A DNA stretch of 64,000 bases from Paenibacillus aceti (GTDB taxonomy: Bacteria; Bacillota; Bacilli; Paenibacillales; Paenibacillaceae): assembly GCF_003614185.1 (NCBI RefSeq), contig NZ_KZ987724.1, forward strand, positions 3,067,324 to 3,131,323, written 5' to 3'. The translations under genes and the position numbers were made by a program. Each line of letters begins with the position of its first letter. The stretch's first letter is position 1. The notes beneath the pieces were generated by a model. The model searched no databases. It was given only the letters and a program-made list of their open reading frames with translations, and had not been told where the DNA came from. This document shows positions 36,854 to 46,877 of the stretch, one piece after another.

Positions 36854-38409
36854 CCGCTTACCCCCAATTCCTTTAAATATGAAGCTAGGGTAGCATCAAT
36901 TTGAGCAAGTTCATTATCAATTTCTTGTAACCGAGTTTTAACTGACACAATATCTATCACTTCTTCATCATCAAATGTATCGACATACCGTGGAATGTTC
37001 AAGTTATAGTCATTGGTCTTAACTTCATCGATACTAGCTGCATAAGAGTATTTGTCTATCTTACTTCGATTGGCGTAAGTATCGACAATTTTGTCCACAT
37101 CTTCATCACGAAGTCTATTCTGATGTTTTCCCTTTTCAAAATCATTGGATGCATCGATAAATAGAATATTGTCATTATCTTCCCGGCATTTTTTGAACAC
37201 AAGGATGCAAGTCGGAATATTAGTACCAAAGAAAATATTTGCCGGTAAGCCGATTACCGCATCCAAGTAGTTTTTTTCTTCGATCAAGTATTTACGAATT
37301 ACTCCTTCCGCCGCGCCGCGAAACAATACCCCATGAGGAAGGACAACTGCCATTGTTCCGTTATCATCAAGATGATGAATCATATGTTGAACAAAAGCGA
37401 AATCGGCTTTGGATGCGGGAGCTAGTTTACCGTAGGCACTAAACCGCTCATCTTGCAGGAACTTTTCATCAGAACTCCATTTCGCTGAGTATGGAGGATT
37501 TGCTACTACAGCTTCAAAGCGCATATCAAGATGCCGCGGCTCATCCAAACTATCGGCATTTTGAATATCGAAGTTATGATAAGACACATCATGCAGGAGC
37601 ATGTTCATACGAGCCAAGTTATAAGTAGTTGAGGTTTTCTCTTGCCCGTAAAACTTTCTGACTCTCGCTTCCTTGGCAACCCTCAAGAGCAACGATCCTG
37701 AACCGCAAGTCGGGTCATAGACATTTCTTAAGTCATTCTTACCCAGTGTAACTATCTTAGCAATGATTTTGGAAACTTGTGGTGGAGTATAGAACTCACC
37801 AGCTTTTTTCCCCGCATTGGCAGCAAACTGTCCGATCAAATACTCATAAGCATCGCCCAGAACGTCAATGTCCACATCATCATGTAAGAAGGGAATATCA
37901 TTGATATTGACCATGACCTTAGCGATCAGCTTGGAACGAGACTTTACATCACGACCCAATTTCGAGGAAGCCAAGTCCATGTCATCGAAAAGGTGTTGGA
38001 AGTCATCTTGACTCGTCGCTCCGAGTGTAGATTCGGTTACTTTGTTGATTGCTGCTTGCAGCATTTCAATATCGAAATTGCCTTGCTCTCCCTTACCAAT
38101 TTCCTCAATCATGCTCGAAAAAAGGTAGTCTGGTTCAATGACGTAGCCAATTTCCTGAATTAGCTGATCTTTTAAAGCGTCTCGATATGCTTGATCCTTC
38201 CAAGCATCTCTGTAAGAAACATTATCTTCCTGAAGAAGACTATTAACCCGATCTTCCGTTTTGTCCGACAAGTAACGATAAAAGATCAGACCAAGAATAT
38301 ATTTCTTGAATTCGTAAGCTTCAAGTTGACCACGAAGATCATTCGCCATATCCCAAAGCTTCTTATGTAACTCGGCTTGTTGATGACGCTGTAACTCAGT
38401 CGTTGTCAT
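36850..38409 (-). CDS. hsdM: Type I restriction-modification methyltransferase HsdM
   Basis: HsdM methylates adenine using S-adenosylmethionine. The 519-residue protein has an N-terminal HsdM helical domain, the SAM motif YDPTCGSGSLLL and the catalytic NPPYSAKW motif. The ATG at 38409 has AAAGGAGGAGG upstream and overlaps the stop of the short HsdS-like gene (ATGA). Confidence 0.95.
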   Translation of the reverse strand: MTTTELQRHQQAELHKKLWDMANDLRGQLEAYEFKKYILGLIFYRYLSDKTEDRVNSLLQEDNVSYRDAWKDQAYRDALKDQLIQEIGYVIEPDYLFSSMIEEIGKGEQGNFDIEMLQAAINKVTESTLGATSQDDFQHLFDDMDLASSKLGRDVKSRSKLIAKVMVNINDIPFLHDDVDIDVLGDAYEYLIGQFAANAGKKAGEFYTPPQVSKIIAKIVTLGKNDLRNVYDPTCGSGSLLLRVAKEARVRKFYGQEKTSTTYNLARMNMLLHDVSYHNFDIQNADSLDEPRHLDMRFEAVVANPPYSAKWSSDEKFLQDERFSAYGKLAPASKADFAFVQHMIHHLDDNGTMAVVLPHGVLFRGAAEGVIRKYLIEEKNYLDAVIGLPANIFFGTNIPTCILVFKKCREDNDNILFIDASNDFEKGKHQNRLRDEDVDKIVDTYANRSKIDKYSYAASIDEVKTNDYNLNIPRYVDTFDDEEVIDIVSVKTRLQEIDNELAQIDATLASYLKELGVSG

Positions 38410-39113
38410 CTTTTTACCTCCTCCTTTAGATACCCTATCAATAGCTGTTTGATATATTGCTGTTCCCATACGATTCTCTCCTGATGTAGACGATTTTTTC
38501 GATGTAATAATCTGTGGACGCTACCAATCTTCACTTGATCGTCCATAGGTGGCAAAATAATTTCCAATGCCCTAAGCATTTGAATTGACAAAGCTGCTAT
38601 ACTGGAACCCTGCGTAGCGATCTTCAATTGTTTGCGACAGTCTGGATGATCATTTATAAACCACTCCAGATAGTCGGGATGTAATTCACTTGTAGGCTCG
38701 ATTATGGCAAAGTTAGAAGGAATCAACTTTCCGACATGCTCCTGCTGCAATGCTACTGCTCGTTGTCCAGTCAAGCTAATTAGGACTAAACCCTCCCTAG
38801 CGAGCGGTAAAGACCCTAAACGATCCTGATCTACATGAACATCTTGATGATTTTCTACCGATGAAGTGGGATCAGGACTTAACCACTCATTCATTTCTTT
38901 CATCGTGTAGACCGGAAGCTTTACTGCCTCTAATGAAGGTGACGTCTGGATACGAGAAAGAAACGCCCCTTGCACCACCGTTGCACATTGTTCTAGATTC
39001 AAACCAACCCTCCCCTTTGCTATTTTTCCAAATAGCATTGAAACCAACAATTTCATGATAATAAAAAACAGCAGAAAAGGCAAGTCCTTTTCTGCTATTT
39101 TTATAAATAGCAC
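38406..39113 (-). CDS. Short HsdS-like protein (single recognition domain)
   Basis: This protein resembles half of an HsdS. It has one target-recognition-like domain (about 35-180) and a C-terminal conserved-helix segment (MDDQVKIGSVHRLLHRKNRLHQE). It may be an accessory specificity unit or regulator of the enzyme. The GTG at 39113 overlaps the hsdR stop by one base, but none of the possible starts (39113, 39056, 39038) has a good ribosome site. A terminator-like hairpin lies inside the first codons, and the segment after GTG (LFIKIAEK) resembles the one after the ATG at 39038 (LFGKIAKG). Confidence 0.65.
   Translation of the reverse strand: MLFIKIAEKDLPFLLFFIIMKLLVSMLFGKIAKGRVGLNLEQCATVVQGAFLSRIQTSPSLEAVKLPVYTMKEMNEWLSPDPTSSVENHQDVHVDQDRLGSLPLAREGLVLISLTGQRAVALQQEHVGKLIPSNFAIIEPTSELHPDYLEWFINDHPDCRKQLKIATQGSSIAALSIQMLRALEIILPPMDDQVKIGSVHRLLHRKNRLHQERIVWEQQYIKQLLIGYLKEEVKR
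39070..39096 (-). terminator. Hairpin inside the hsdR/HsdS-like junction
   Basis: AGCAGAAAAGG-CAAGT-CCTTTTCTGCT is a perfect 11-bp stem, followed on the minus strand by GTTTTTTATT. It should terminate or attenuate transcription after hsdR, uncoupling restriction from modification genes. Confidence 0.7.
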
Positions 39114-41866
39114 TATGAATAACGTGTGGTGTGCTCGGTAATGAACTCAATGATCCGTTGAATCATTGCTCTTTTTTGAAGGAAAGGCAACCTAACAACA
39201 TCGCTTATCTCTTGTTGGTTAACAAGCCCACCGTACTCATATTCCTGCACAAAGCTTTGGATTACTTCAGGCGATAACCCCACTTCACCTGCAAATGCCT
39301 CGATTTCCTTCATACGTTCTTCTTGTTCGAAAGCATTGTAGTTATCGTCTACCGAATCTGCATTGGTTAATGTCGGTACTACTTTCCGCAAGAAGTCCTT
39401 CAGCAAATTGGCTTTTAGTCTGAGTTGCTCATTGTCAGCCCGATCGATCTCATCGACAATATCTTTTACTGACTTGTCTCGCTGCTCCTGATTATCGAAA
39501 TCAATGTTTCGGATCAGATTCATAATGTAACTAACATTAATCCGATCTGTATGCATCAGCTCGATTAGGAAGTCAACGTTCGCCAAGATCGATTCTTTAC
39601 CTCCGCCGCGCTTAACTTCATCATAAATACGGAGATACTTGCTCTTGTAATCCTGGTACTCCTGTTCAGAAATACCCAATCGAGCCGGGTCGAATTCAAA
39701 CTCGGTAAAAGTTTGGAGACGAGTCAGATATTTGGTAAGCTCACGGAAGCTAACCACAAACTCTTGTTTTTCTTCCTCCCGCTCCAAAGCATCTACTTCC
39801 GCTGGCGTAGCGGCAAGAGCTTTGACTTTTACCAGAGCTGCCCTGAACATTTGAAGGTATTCTTCGTAACTCTTCATCAGGACATCATCGACGCTATCTG
39901 TCTTTGAGAACAACTTGATTGCCTCGTCCGTATCTTCCTTGAGATTGCGGAAGCATACAATATTCCCATAAGGTTTGGTCGCTTTCTCTGTCCGATTGGT
40001 TCGGGAGAAGGCTTGAATCAAATTATGATATTTTAAGAAGCGATCCATGTAGAGAATATTCAAAGTTTTGCTGTCGAATCCTGTCAAAAAGATGTTGACT
40101 ACCAGTAAGATATCGATCTGAGCAGTCTTGACTTTACGAGAAACATCGGCAAAATATCCTTGGTACTTATCTGTTGAGAAGTTGGTTCCAAACATAGCAT
40201 TGTAGTCCTTGATGATACGTTCAAGGCTATCCCGAGAATGCTCGTCTTGTCCATCGCCTTCACTGTCCTCATTCTGCCCATAGGTGAAAATGCCGGCAAT
40301 CTTCAAGTTATGTGACATTGACTTGAAGGTGTCGTAGTACTTAACCAGCATCGGGATGCTATCCACAGTGAATAGTCCTGTATACCCCTTACTGCGTGAC
40401 TTCCGATCATGATGAGTTATGATGTTCTCAGCAATCAAACGAATACGATCATCATGCATCCAGACTTCATCAGTCAGAATTCCTTTGACGCGGGTCTGAT
40501 CCTTTTCGTTAATTGAAACATCAACCGTTTGTATGTAATCCACCGAGAACCCCAAGACATTGCCATCATGAATCGCATCTTTAATCAGATACGTATGTAG
40601 ACATTTCTCAAAAATATCGGCGGTTACCCGACCGTCTTGGCTTTTGTTTTCCTCGAACAATGGTGTCCCCGTGAAACCAAAGTACTGCGCCTCTTTAAAA
40701 TGATTGTCAACGAGTCTTTTCATCTTACCAAACTGACTGCGATGACACTCATCAATAATGAAGACAACCCGCTCCTGTTGATACGGCTTCATGATCTCCT
40801 CATATCGAGGATTTTTTATTGCGTTCGCCATCTTTTGAATTGTAGTAACGATCAACGGCTTCGTTAAGTCCGAAATTTGTGCCACCAATTTTTCAGTATC
40901 GTCTGTCATGTCTACTGAATCCGGTTCAAATTTGTTAAACTCCGCCAAGGTCTGACTATCCAAATCCTTACGGTCAACAAGGAAGAAGACCTTCTTTATA
41001 TGCGGTTCGTTCGCAAGGATTTGACTCGACTTAAATGAAGTTAATGTCTTTCCGCTACCAGTTGTGTGCCAGATATAACCGTTGTTCTTGGTTTCCAAGG
41101 CACGCTTAATAAGTGCTTCAACTGCATAGACCTGATACGGTCGCATGACCATTAATAGCTTCTCGGTCTCATTCAATACCATGTACCGGGCTATCATCTT
41201 AGCCATGTGGCACTTTTCTAGGAAGTTGGACGTGAAATCACTTAGATTGGTGATACGATTATTTTCTGCATCCGACCAGAAGAAGGTGTGCGAAAACAAG
41301 ATGTCACCATCAGAGTTTGCAAAATATTTCGTATCAACCCCATTGCTGACAACAAACAGCTGCAGATAGCGATATAACCCCCTGAAGGAGTGTTTTCGAT
41401 ACCGTTGGATTTGATTGAATGCTTCTTTAAAATCTAAGCCGCGGCGCTTTAACTCGATCTGCACTACAGGTAAGCCGTTAATGAAAATTGTTACATCATA
41501 ACGATTTTTATACGTCCCTTCGACTGTTGTCTGATTGGTGACCTGAAAAATGTTTTTACACCAATCACGGGTATTCATCAACTCAAGATAGACCTCTGTT
41601 CCGTCATCACGCTGGAACACTTGTTTATCCCTCAGAATCTTTGCTGAGTCAAAAATGCTCTTCCCATCAATCTGTGTTAGGAATCGGCTGAACTCCGCGT
41701 CTGTTAACGGCTGACCATTTAATTTCTTCTCATTGAACTTATTCAGTTGCTGTTTGAAGTTTCCTAAAAGTGAATCGTAATCATTTATTGTTACTCGCTC
41801 GTACCCTTGACGAACAAGTTGCTCGATTAGATTTTTCTCAAGCTGGGCTTCCGACTGATAGGACAA
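39113..41866 (-). CDS. hsdR: Type I restriction endonuclease subunit HsdR
   Basis: HsdR translocates and cuts unmethylated DNA. The 917-residue protein has an N-terminal nuclease domain with VVQIELKRRG (ELK catalytic part). The SF2 helicase follows, with HTTGSGKTLTSF (Walker A), IIDECHRSQFG (DECH box) and FSRTNRTEKA (motif VI). The C-terminal helical domain binds the methylase core. The TTG start at 41866 has GAGGAGG eight bases upstream. Confidence 0.95.
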   Translation of the reverse strand: MSYQSEAQLEKNLIEQLVRQGYERVTINDYDSLLGNFKQQLNKFNEKKLNGQPLTDAEFSRFLTQIDGKSIFDSAKILRDKQVFQRDDGTEVYLELMNTRDWCKNIFQVTNQTTVEGTYKNRYDVTIFINGLPVVQIELKRRGLDFKEAFNQIQRYRKHSFRGLYRYLQLFVVSNGVDTKYFANSDGDILFSHTFFWSDAENNRITNLSDFTSNFLEKCHMAKMIARYMVLNETEKLLMVMRPYQVYAVEALIKRALETKNNGYIWHTTGSGKTLTSFKSSQILANEPHIKKVFFLVDRKDLDSQTLAEFNKFEPDSVDMTDDTEKLVAQISDLTKPLIVTTIQKMANAIKNPRYEEIMKPYQQERVVFIIDECHRSQFGKMKRLVDNHFKEAQYFGFTGTPLFEENKSQDGRVTADIFEKCLHTYLIKDAIHDGNVLGFSVDYIQTVDVSINEKDQTRVKGILTDEVWMHDDRIRLIAENIITHHDRKSRSKGYTGLFTVDSIPMLVKYYDTFKSMSHNLKIAGIFTYGQNEDSEGDGQDEHSRDSLERIIKDYNAMFGTNFSTDKYQGYFADVSRKVKTAQIDILLVVNIFLTGFDSKTLNILYMDRFLKYHNLIQAFSRTNRTEKATKPYGNIVCFRNLKEDTDEAIKLFSKTDSVDDVLMKSYEEYLQMFRAALVKVKALAATPAEVDALEREEEKQEFVVSFRELTKYLTRLQTFTEFEFDPARLGISEQEYQDYKSKYLRIYDEVKRGGGKESILANVDFLIELMHTDRINVSYIMNLIRNIDFDNQEQRDKSVKDIVDEIDRADNEQLRLKANLLKDFLRKVVPTLTNADSVDDNYNAFEQEERMKEIEAFAGEVGLSPEVIQSFVQEYEYGGLVNQQEISDVVRLPFLQKRAMIQRIIEFITEHTTRYS

Positions 41867-42106
41867 ATGTAAAACCTCCTCAGGTGTTCTTTACCCCACT
41901 CATACACAGGAGTCTTACAATATTCTACATTTCCCAGCCGATATCCTTCTAAAGCCCCATTTATTAAACTTCTCTTTCAATGGACTGCTCTCGCAATAGA
42001 TGCAGCAGTGTCTGATCCAATGCCTCCTAATCGACATTCTTCATCACAATTCTGGAAATGTGATACAATAGTTTTAATATTCAATGTTCCTTAGAGGGGG
42101 GTTATT

Positions 42107-44272
42107 ATGTCGGAAAAACACGCAGATAAATTACTTCATGTCCAGAATGGAGTTATACGTCACCTGTTATATTCAAAGGTAGACGAGCAGGATTTAATCA
42201 ACCGTTATCGTGTAGTTGTCAAACGTGAAGTTAAACGAGATTTAAAAGTGGCTTTGGAGCGACTTGACAAGCAAAAACTAGTGGAGATTGTGGCTATCTC
42301 ACCAGAGATAACTGAATCTGATATCGAAACCTGTTTTGAAGATAATCGATACAGCCGCAGACCCAATTTTCGGCTGTATATGCTGCGTCCGCATAACCCT
42401 CAACTTAGTTCATCCTCATTCATTGCAGATCACAAGAATAATACTGGTGTGTCCAAAATGAATGAGCTCCTCAAGCCAATCACTTACCCCAATGACAACA
42501 TATTTGGACTACTTGCTATTGACCAAACAGTTGTCAATCACGAAACGGTAGAAATCTCATTACAATATCAAGAAAGATATAATTACATCAATCCTGAAAC
42601 CGAACAGTCCGATTTTATTTACGAATTGAAGTTCGGCTTCTTATGGATCAACTTTGATCAACGCTTTGTGAGCATTAGTATACCTACTGAGTCACTGGTT
42701 GGAACAATATCCAAAACTCTTGAAAGAGCCTTTGATTGCTTTGTTTCACCTGTAAACATCACCAAAAAGATTGTCGACAGTGTGTTTAGCAAAGAGTCAA
42801 TGAAAAGAACCACTTTGAGCAATCCTGACCCCGAATCAGGTAAGCCAAGCAAAGTTACTTTGGCTGACAGTGATCTTGGTAATAAGGTTGGTCAACTTAC
42901 TGAATTCGATGGGTACGACTCGCCAAGTTCAGTTTATCAAGAAGCAATCGACGAGGACGGAGACTTCTTCTCAACTCTTGGGGTCAACAATGACAAAGGC
43001 AAGATTTATCTTACCCGTCAGCTTAAAGCCTCTGAAATGAGACGTTGGGGGATTTGGCGAATCGGACAGATCATGAATTACATAAACTCCATACAGGAAA
43101 ATGGCGAAATCGATGATAAGTTCGAATCATTTGGACTTGATGAAGATCCCGATCTTGTTGCCTTCACAACTACAAATGACGAGAAAAAAGTTATTTTGGA
43201 AGTCATTAAGGCAGTTGTCACCTGTAAGGTAAAAAAGATTGATAGCTTCAAGCTCCACGACTTAAATGTTGATAAAATTGTAGGTTCACTGAAGAAGCAT
43301 ACCATTTCCCACTTCTATCCTTACTGCGATACTTGCGACCATTATGCAGATATCACCTGTAATAACTGCGGAAACACCGACTTGTTAACGGTTTCCGTAA
43401 AAAGAGGACAGGCTCCAAAGGTCGTATGTTCATTCTGTTACACTGAACTTCAACAGGATAACGTTCGCTGCTTAATGGATCATAAGGTCAGAATCGATTC
43501 CTGGTATGATGGAGTCGTAATTAATCCTAAATCAACTTTAGTCGAACTTACCGAAAAGATCATAAACAAGTATTTTCCGGATGAGGGATTTTCGCACGAA
43601 GAAGAATCCTTCTATCTTCAAAACAATGTCGTTCACTATTCATCTAGAGTCGCTTCGAAAGTCATGTTCAAAGTGAGAGAACTACAACAATTTAAGCCCG
43701 TTTGGGATCGGAGAATTACCCCTAAACGCCGCGAAGAACTTGCTGAAGTGTTGAGCTTACTTAGAGAGAAATGTTCTAAACATAGTGTAGATGCCTGCCA
43801 AGCCTGTCAGCATGAAAAAAGCGTCCGCTGCATAATGAAACCTTTTGTAACGTTTACTGATCATAAATTACATCCGCATCATGGACAAGAATACGGTGAC
43901 ATCAGCTTTACCATCCAGATGCTTGGTATGGACGATGCCGTATTTGTAGGGATAGCCAAGAGTTATGAGAAGAAACCGATAAAACCAACAGACACAAAAG
44001 CTTATGAGATGCTTCAACAGTTTGTTTATAAATGTAAGGACACTACTGTCAATGTTTTAGGAATTGTGGTAGCAGGGGAACTTGAACAGGGTTTTGTAGC
44101 CGTGTTGCAGGATCTTGCCGGAAGGTACAAAAAGAAAGTCGTAATGTGGACTTACGAGGAATTGATGTTGGTGGTCGATTTTGCCATCAAGAAATATGAT
44201 TTATCAATCGCTGAGGTTGTTGAAGAACTAAAGGCAGACAAAGTCAAAAGAAAACGGAAGCCTGCCAGTTAA
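42107..44272 (+). CDS. Large zinc-finger protein of unknown function
   Basis: I do not recognise this 721-residue protein, which is divergent from hsdR. Visible features are a Cys-rich zinc-binding region at about 405-460 (CDTC, CNNC and CSFC pairs) and a second Cys cluster at about 565-575 (CQAC). The C-terminal domain (about 585-700) includes HGQEYGDIS and VFVGIAKSY, which could be a PD-(D/E)XK-like fold. The last point is speculative. The start has AGAGGGGGG upstream and a TACAAT box near 42062. Placement beside a type I system suggests defence. Confidence 0.65.
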   Translation: MSEKHADKLLHVQNGVIRHLLYSKVDEQDLINRYRVVVKREVKRDLKVALERLDKQKLVEIVAISPEITESDIETCFEDNRYSRRPNFRLYMLRPHNPQLSSSSFIADHKNNTGVSKMNELLKPITYPNDNIFGLLAIDQTVVNHETVEISLQYQERYNYINPETEQSDFIYELKFGFLWINFDQRFVSISIPTESLVGTISKTLERAFDCFVSPVNITKKIVDSVFSKESMKRTTLSNPDPESGKPSKVTLADSDLGNKVGQLTEFDGYDSPSSVYQEAIDEDGDFFSTLGVNNDKGKIYLTRQLKASEMRRWGIWRIGQIMNYINSIQENGEIDDKFESFGLDEDPDLVAFTTTNDEKKVILEVIKAVVTCKVKKIDSFKLHDLNVDKIVGSLKKHTISHFYPYCDTCDHYADITCNNCGNTDLLTVSVKRGQAPKVVCSFCYTELQQDNVRCLMDHKVRIDSWYDGVVINPKSTLVELTEKIINKYFPDEGFSHEEESFYLQNNVVHYSSRVASKVMFKVRELQQFKPVWDRRITPKRREELAEVLSLLREKCSKHSVDACQACQHEKSVRCIMKPFVTFTDHKLHPHHGQEYGDISFTIQMLGMDDAVFVGIAKSYEKKPIKPTDTKAYEMLQQFVYKCKDTTVNVLGIVVAGELEQGFVAVLQDLAGRYKKKVVMWTYEELMLVVDFAIKKYDLSIAEVVEELKADKVKRKRKPAS

Positions 44273-44282
44273 TATTTCGCAA

Positions 44283-44323
44283 AATCAACCCTGTCAATTC
44301 GACTTCGACAGGGTTGATTCATT
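44283..44323 (+). terminator. Terminator of the 721-residue gene
   Basis: AATCAACCCTGTC pairs perfectly with GACAGGGTTGATT around an 11-base loop, followed by CATTTG, just after the stop. Confidence 0.8.
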
Positions 44324-44436
44324 TGCTATCAGACAGTGGGCAGCCTAACTATGTAGCACATCAACTTAAGATTCATTTTTGGAACAAAATACCCCACCAG
44401 ACGAATTTCTTGATGCAATATTCGACAGATGGTGTA

Positions 44437-45303
44437 TTATCCCTTCCTGTTACTTGAAATCATGTCTTTAGCATCAGTTTCGTTAACCTCTAATACATCA
44501 GTCGAAACCTTCTCTGGCTTTTTGCCATCCCTGAATGCAGAGTTACCATCAAGCTTCGCCAACAATATTTTGCGGGTTGTTTTATACTCCTCTCCCACCA
44601 TACCGAGCCGGATCAAGAAAAGTCTGAAGGTAAACTTACCGTTGTCGGTGTCCTTGCCTTTGGGCGATGTATACTTTAACTTCATCGCAGTCTGGTTTAA
44701 CAGTCCGACAAGCTGCGTGTAGGCATGTATCTCTTCAGGACTGCGTTCTGCTTGGAAAAACTTAAAGATGATCGTACTGCTATCAAAACTGAACGTGATG
44801 CCTGGGCAGTATTGTTTACCAATTTCTGATATCACTGTCTTGAAACTTTCCAGTGTATCGACATTAGCCTCATTGATGGCTTTAGCAAAATTATCTTCGA
44901 TAATATTCGATTCAATACCAAGTGATCTTTTTACAAGTACTTGTTTGCTGTAAAGCAAATTAACCAAATTTCTTAGGGATACCCCTGTATGCCCTTCCAG
45001 CGGTACGACTACTTCAAGTAGGGCGTTTGAACTTATTGTCGAATCGGCTGGATCACCTGATTCAACTTGAATGACTTGGTCATTGGGTTCGAGCGGTTCG
45101 TCTTGTATGGCAGCAACCTGTCCAGTTAATACGCAGTCGAGATCAGCCTCCTTGCCATTCGAAGTCGTGATCTTGCCCGCTCTGTCAATCGAGTAAATCT
45201 CCGTATCAGTCTCAATCTGATAAATGAAGCTCGGAACCCCCATATACTTAGGCTTTACTCCAAAATGATCGCCTAACGTCTTTATGATTTCTTTTCTGTC
45301 CAT
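44437..45303 (-). CDS. Hypothetical protein, virulence-related-type family
   Basis: The 288-residue protein begins MDRKEIIKTLGDHFGVKPKYMG. I recall this style of N-terminus from Clostridia/Bacillota proteins loosely labelled virulence-related, without known function. It is acidic in the middle, with a mixed alpha/beta C-terminal half. The ATG at 45303 has GGAGGTTG upstream. The label is weak. Confidence 0.55.
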   Translation of the reverse strand: MDRKEIIKTLGDHFGVKPKYMGVPSFIYQIETDTEIYSIDRAGKITTSNGKEADLDCVLTGQVAAIQDEPLEPNDQVIQVESGDPADSTISSNALLEVVVPLEGHTGVSLRNLVNLLYSKQVLVKRSLGIESNIIEDNFAKAINEANVDTLESFKTVISEIGKQYCPGITFSFDSSTIIFKFFQAERSPEEIHAYTQLVGLLNQTAMKLKYTSPKGKDTDNGKFTFRLFLIRLGMVGEEYKTTRKILLAKLDGNSAFRDGKKPEKVSTDVLEVNETDAKDMISSNRKG

Positions 45304-45434
45304 AACAACCTCCAATTAGAATTTACATCTTCAATGAGATAGGCGTTACCGCCTTTCATTGAGGTTGTTGTAGTTCTAACTTGGACGGTGTTTTAATGCA
45401 AGTAATTGTTGAGCATACCCCAAATAAATACAAC

Positions 45435-45463
45435 TTGACGGATATAGAAAGCAGATGTACTAT
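45435..45463 (+). promoter_or_regulatory. Promoter of the DUF1413-like gene
   Basis: TTGACG, a 17-base spacer and TACTAT lie about 70 bases before the ATG, followed by a short tandem repeat tract. Confidence 0.6.
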
Positions 45464-45472
45464 GTAACTATA

Positions 45473-45501
45473 AGCTACTAGCCACTAGCTATTAGCTACT
45501 A
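45473..45501 (+). repeat. Short tandem repeat of agctacta-type units
   Basis: Four imperfect copies (agctacta, gccacta, gctatta, gctacta) lie immediately after the promoter, inside the expected transcribed leader. They could be a protein-binding array or a slippage-prone tract. Confidence 0.5.
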
Positions 45502-45534
45502 TGAGTAAATCTCGAACAGAAAGGAGAATGTCAA

Positions 45535-45786
45535 ATGAGAATCGATAAAAACACTTCTCTGGAAGACTTGATGAACATTGCCAAAGCAACTGTTCCAAGT
45601 CTGGATCAAGGTGAGGAGTTCCTTGTCAAAGACCTGTTTCGGGGCTTTGAATGGAACCGGATCGCTAAGGGCAATCGTACTAAGCTTGGCTCCATGTTCT
45701 TAAACTACGCCGAGAACCATGCGAGTAACTCCCTTGAGATATTAGGGAAAACGCCGCAAAATCAGCAGATGTACAGAAAGCTGTAG
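45535..45786 (+). CDS. DUF1413-like small protein
   Basis: The 83-residue protein contains EEFLVKDLFRGFEWNRI and ends LGKTPQNQQMYRKL. Both resemble the DUF1413 family found on Bacillota plasmids and mobile elements, often near toxin-antitoxin or regulator genes. Function unknown. AAAGGAG precedes the start. Confidence 0.7.
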   Translation: MRIDKNTSLEDLMNIAKATVPSLDQGEEFLVKDLFRGFEWNRIAKGNRTKLGSMFLNYAENHASNSLEILGKTPQNQQMYRKL

Positions 45787-45790
45787 CTAC

Positions 45791-45841
45791 AAAAAGAACC
45801 GAATCAGTGTGCATCCATACCACATCGATTCGGTTCTTTTC
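45791..45841 (+). terminator. Terminator after the DUF1413-like gene
   Basis: AAAGAACCGAATC pairs with GATTCGGTTCTTTT around a long loop, with T run after it. It is usable in both directions. Confidence 0.75.
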
Positions 45842-45885
45842 ATTTGCCTAAATGTTCTTGAGATGAAACCAGCATGACCATTCCT

Positions 45886-46860
45886 TTAACTATTTTGACG
45901 CGACTTAGTGAGATCCCTCGCTTCGGATATCGTTGAGCAAGTGAACAATGTATCCAACATACACCACACTCTGCCATTGGGGTATATGTTTCCGGTCTTA
46001 ACTTCATTACTTGGAGCAAATGGAACTCCTAAGTGATATACGAAACTTGGTTTCCACTCCTCGTCTTTAGCCTCCGTAAAAACTTTAGACATGTTAGTGA
46101 CAACCTCATACCCTTCTATGTGATGAATCGATTGCAGTTTTCCATCATAACGAAATGCAATGTAGTTAGGTGGCTCTTTTACCCATCCATTACCACCGAC
46201 AGGGTGAAAGTATCTCCTCTTCTTGCTAATAATGTCTCTCCATGAAATTGACCAACCATCAGGAGATCCAGCTCCAACAGATACTACATACACCATATTC
46301 GAGTCTTGCTTCTGCATTGTCATCAAACTCCCCAAATAAACATTCAATTCTTGCAATAACCGCTTCTCAGCATGTGTTCCGAGTGGATGTGCCAGCTTGG
46401 AGAATTGGTAAAAGTCCTTCCATGATAATACCTCAACCGGAAAACCATTTACTTGATCTGGGACACGGTGCTTGGCGTAATCTCTGCTGCATTCGCTCAA
46501 TACAATCAGTCGCTTATCATGGCAAGGATTTTGTATGAAGGATGTTCTGGTTGCATACTTTTGAAGCTGTGTGATGTCTGGAAGGTTCCAGCCTCTCTTC
46601 GCCTCAATAATTAAGTGAAATTCTTGGGTCAACTCAATTTCTATATCAGTGAATCCTTTGCCCTTTTCATATTCCTGCATCCGAATTTCAACTTCATTAA
46701 CATCACCGTTCCATTTAAGAACATTTTGGAGAAAGACCTTCAGAAATGAAGGGCACTGCGTCAACCCCCATGCCACACTATAGCTTATATCATTCTCGTG
46801 TTCACCTAAAAGCTGAAATACGCTTCTCATTTCTCGACTATGTAAAAATAATTTTGTCAT
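45886..46860 (-). CDS. PD-(D/E)XK nuclease-family protein
   Basis: The 324-residue protein has FTDIEIELTQEFHLIIEAKRG at about residues 70-90, with D, E and K spaced as in restriction-like nucleases. A helix starting LPDITQLQKYA follows. The C-terminal half is unrecognised. It may be a restriction or defence nuclease. GAGGTAAATGAC precedes the ATG; the next gene upstream is 17 bases away, so they form an operon. Confidence 0.6.
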   Translation of the reverse strand: MTKLFLHSREMRSVFQLLGEHENDISYSVAWGLTQCPSFLKVFLQNVLKWNGDVNEVEIRMQEYEKGKGFTDIEIELTQEFHLIIEAKRGWNLPDITQLQKYATRTSFIQNPCHDKRLIVLSECSRDYAKHRVPDQVNGFPVEVLSWKDFYQFSKLAHPLGTHAEKRLLQELNVYLGSLMTMQKQDSNMVYVVSVGAGSPDGWSISWRDIISKKRRYFHPVGGNGWVKEPPNYIAFRYDGKLQSIHHIEGYEVVTNMSKVFTEAKDEEWKPSFVYHLGVPFAPSNEVKTGNIYPNGRVWCMLDTLFTCSTISEARDLTKSRQNS

Positions 46861-46877
46861 GTCATTTACCTCAGTCG

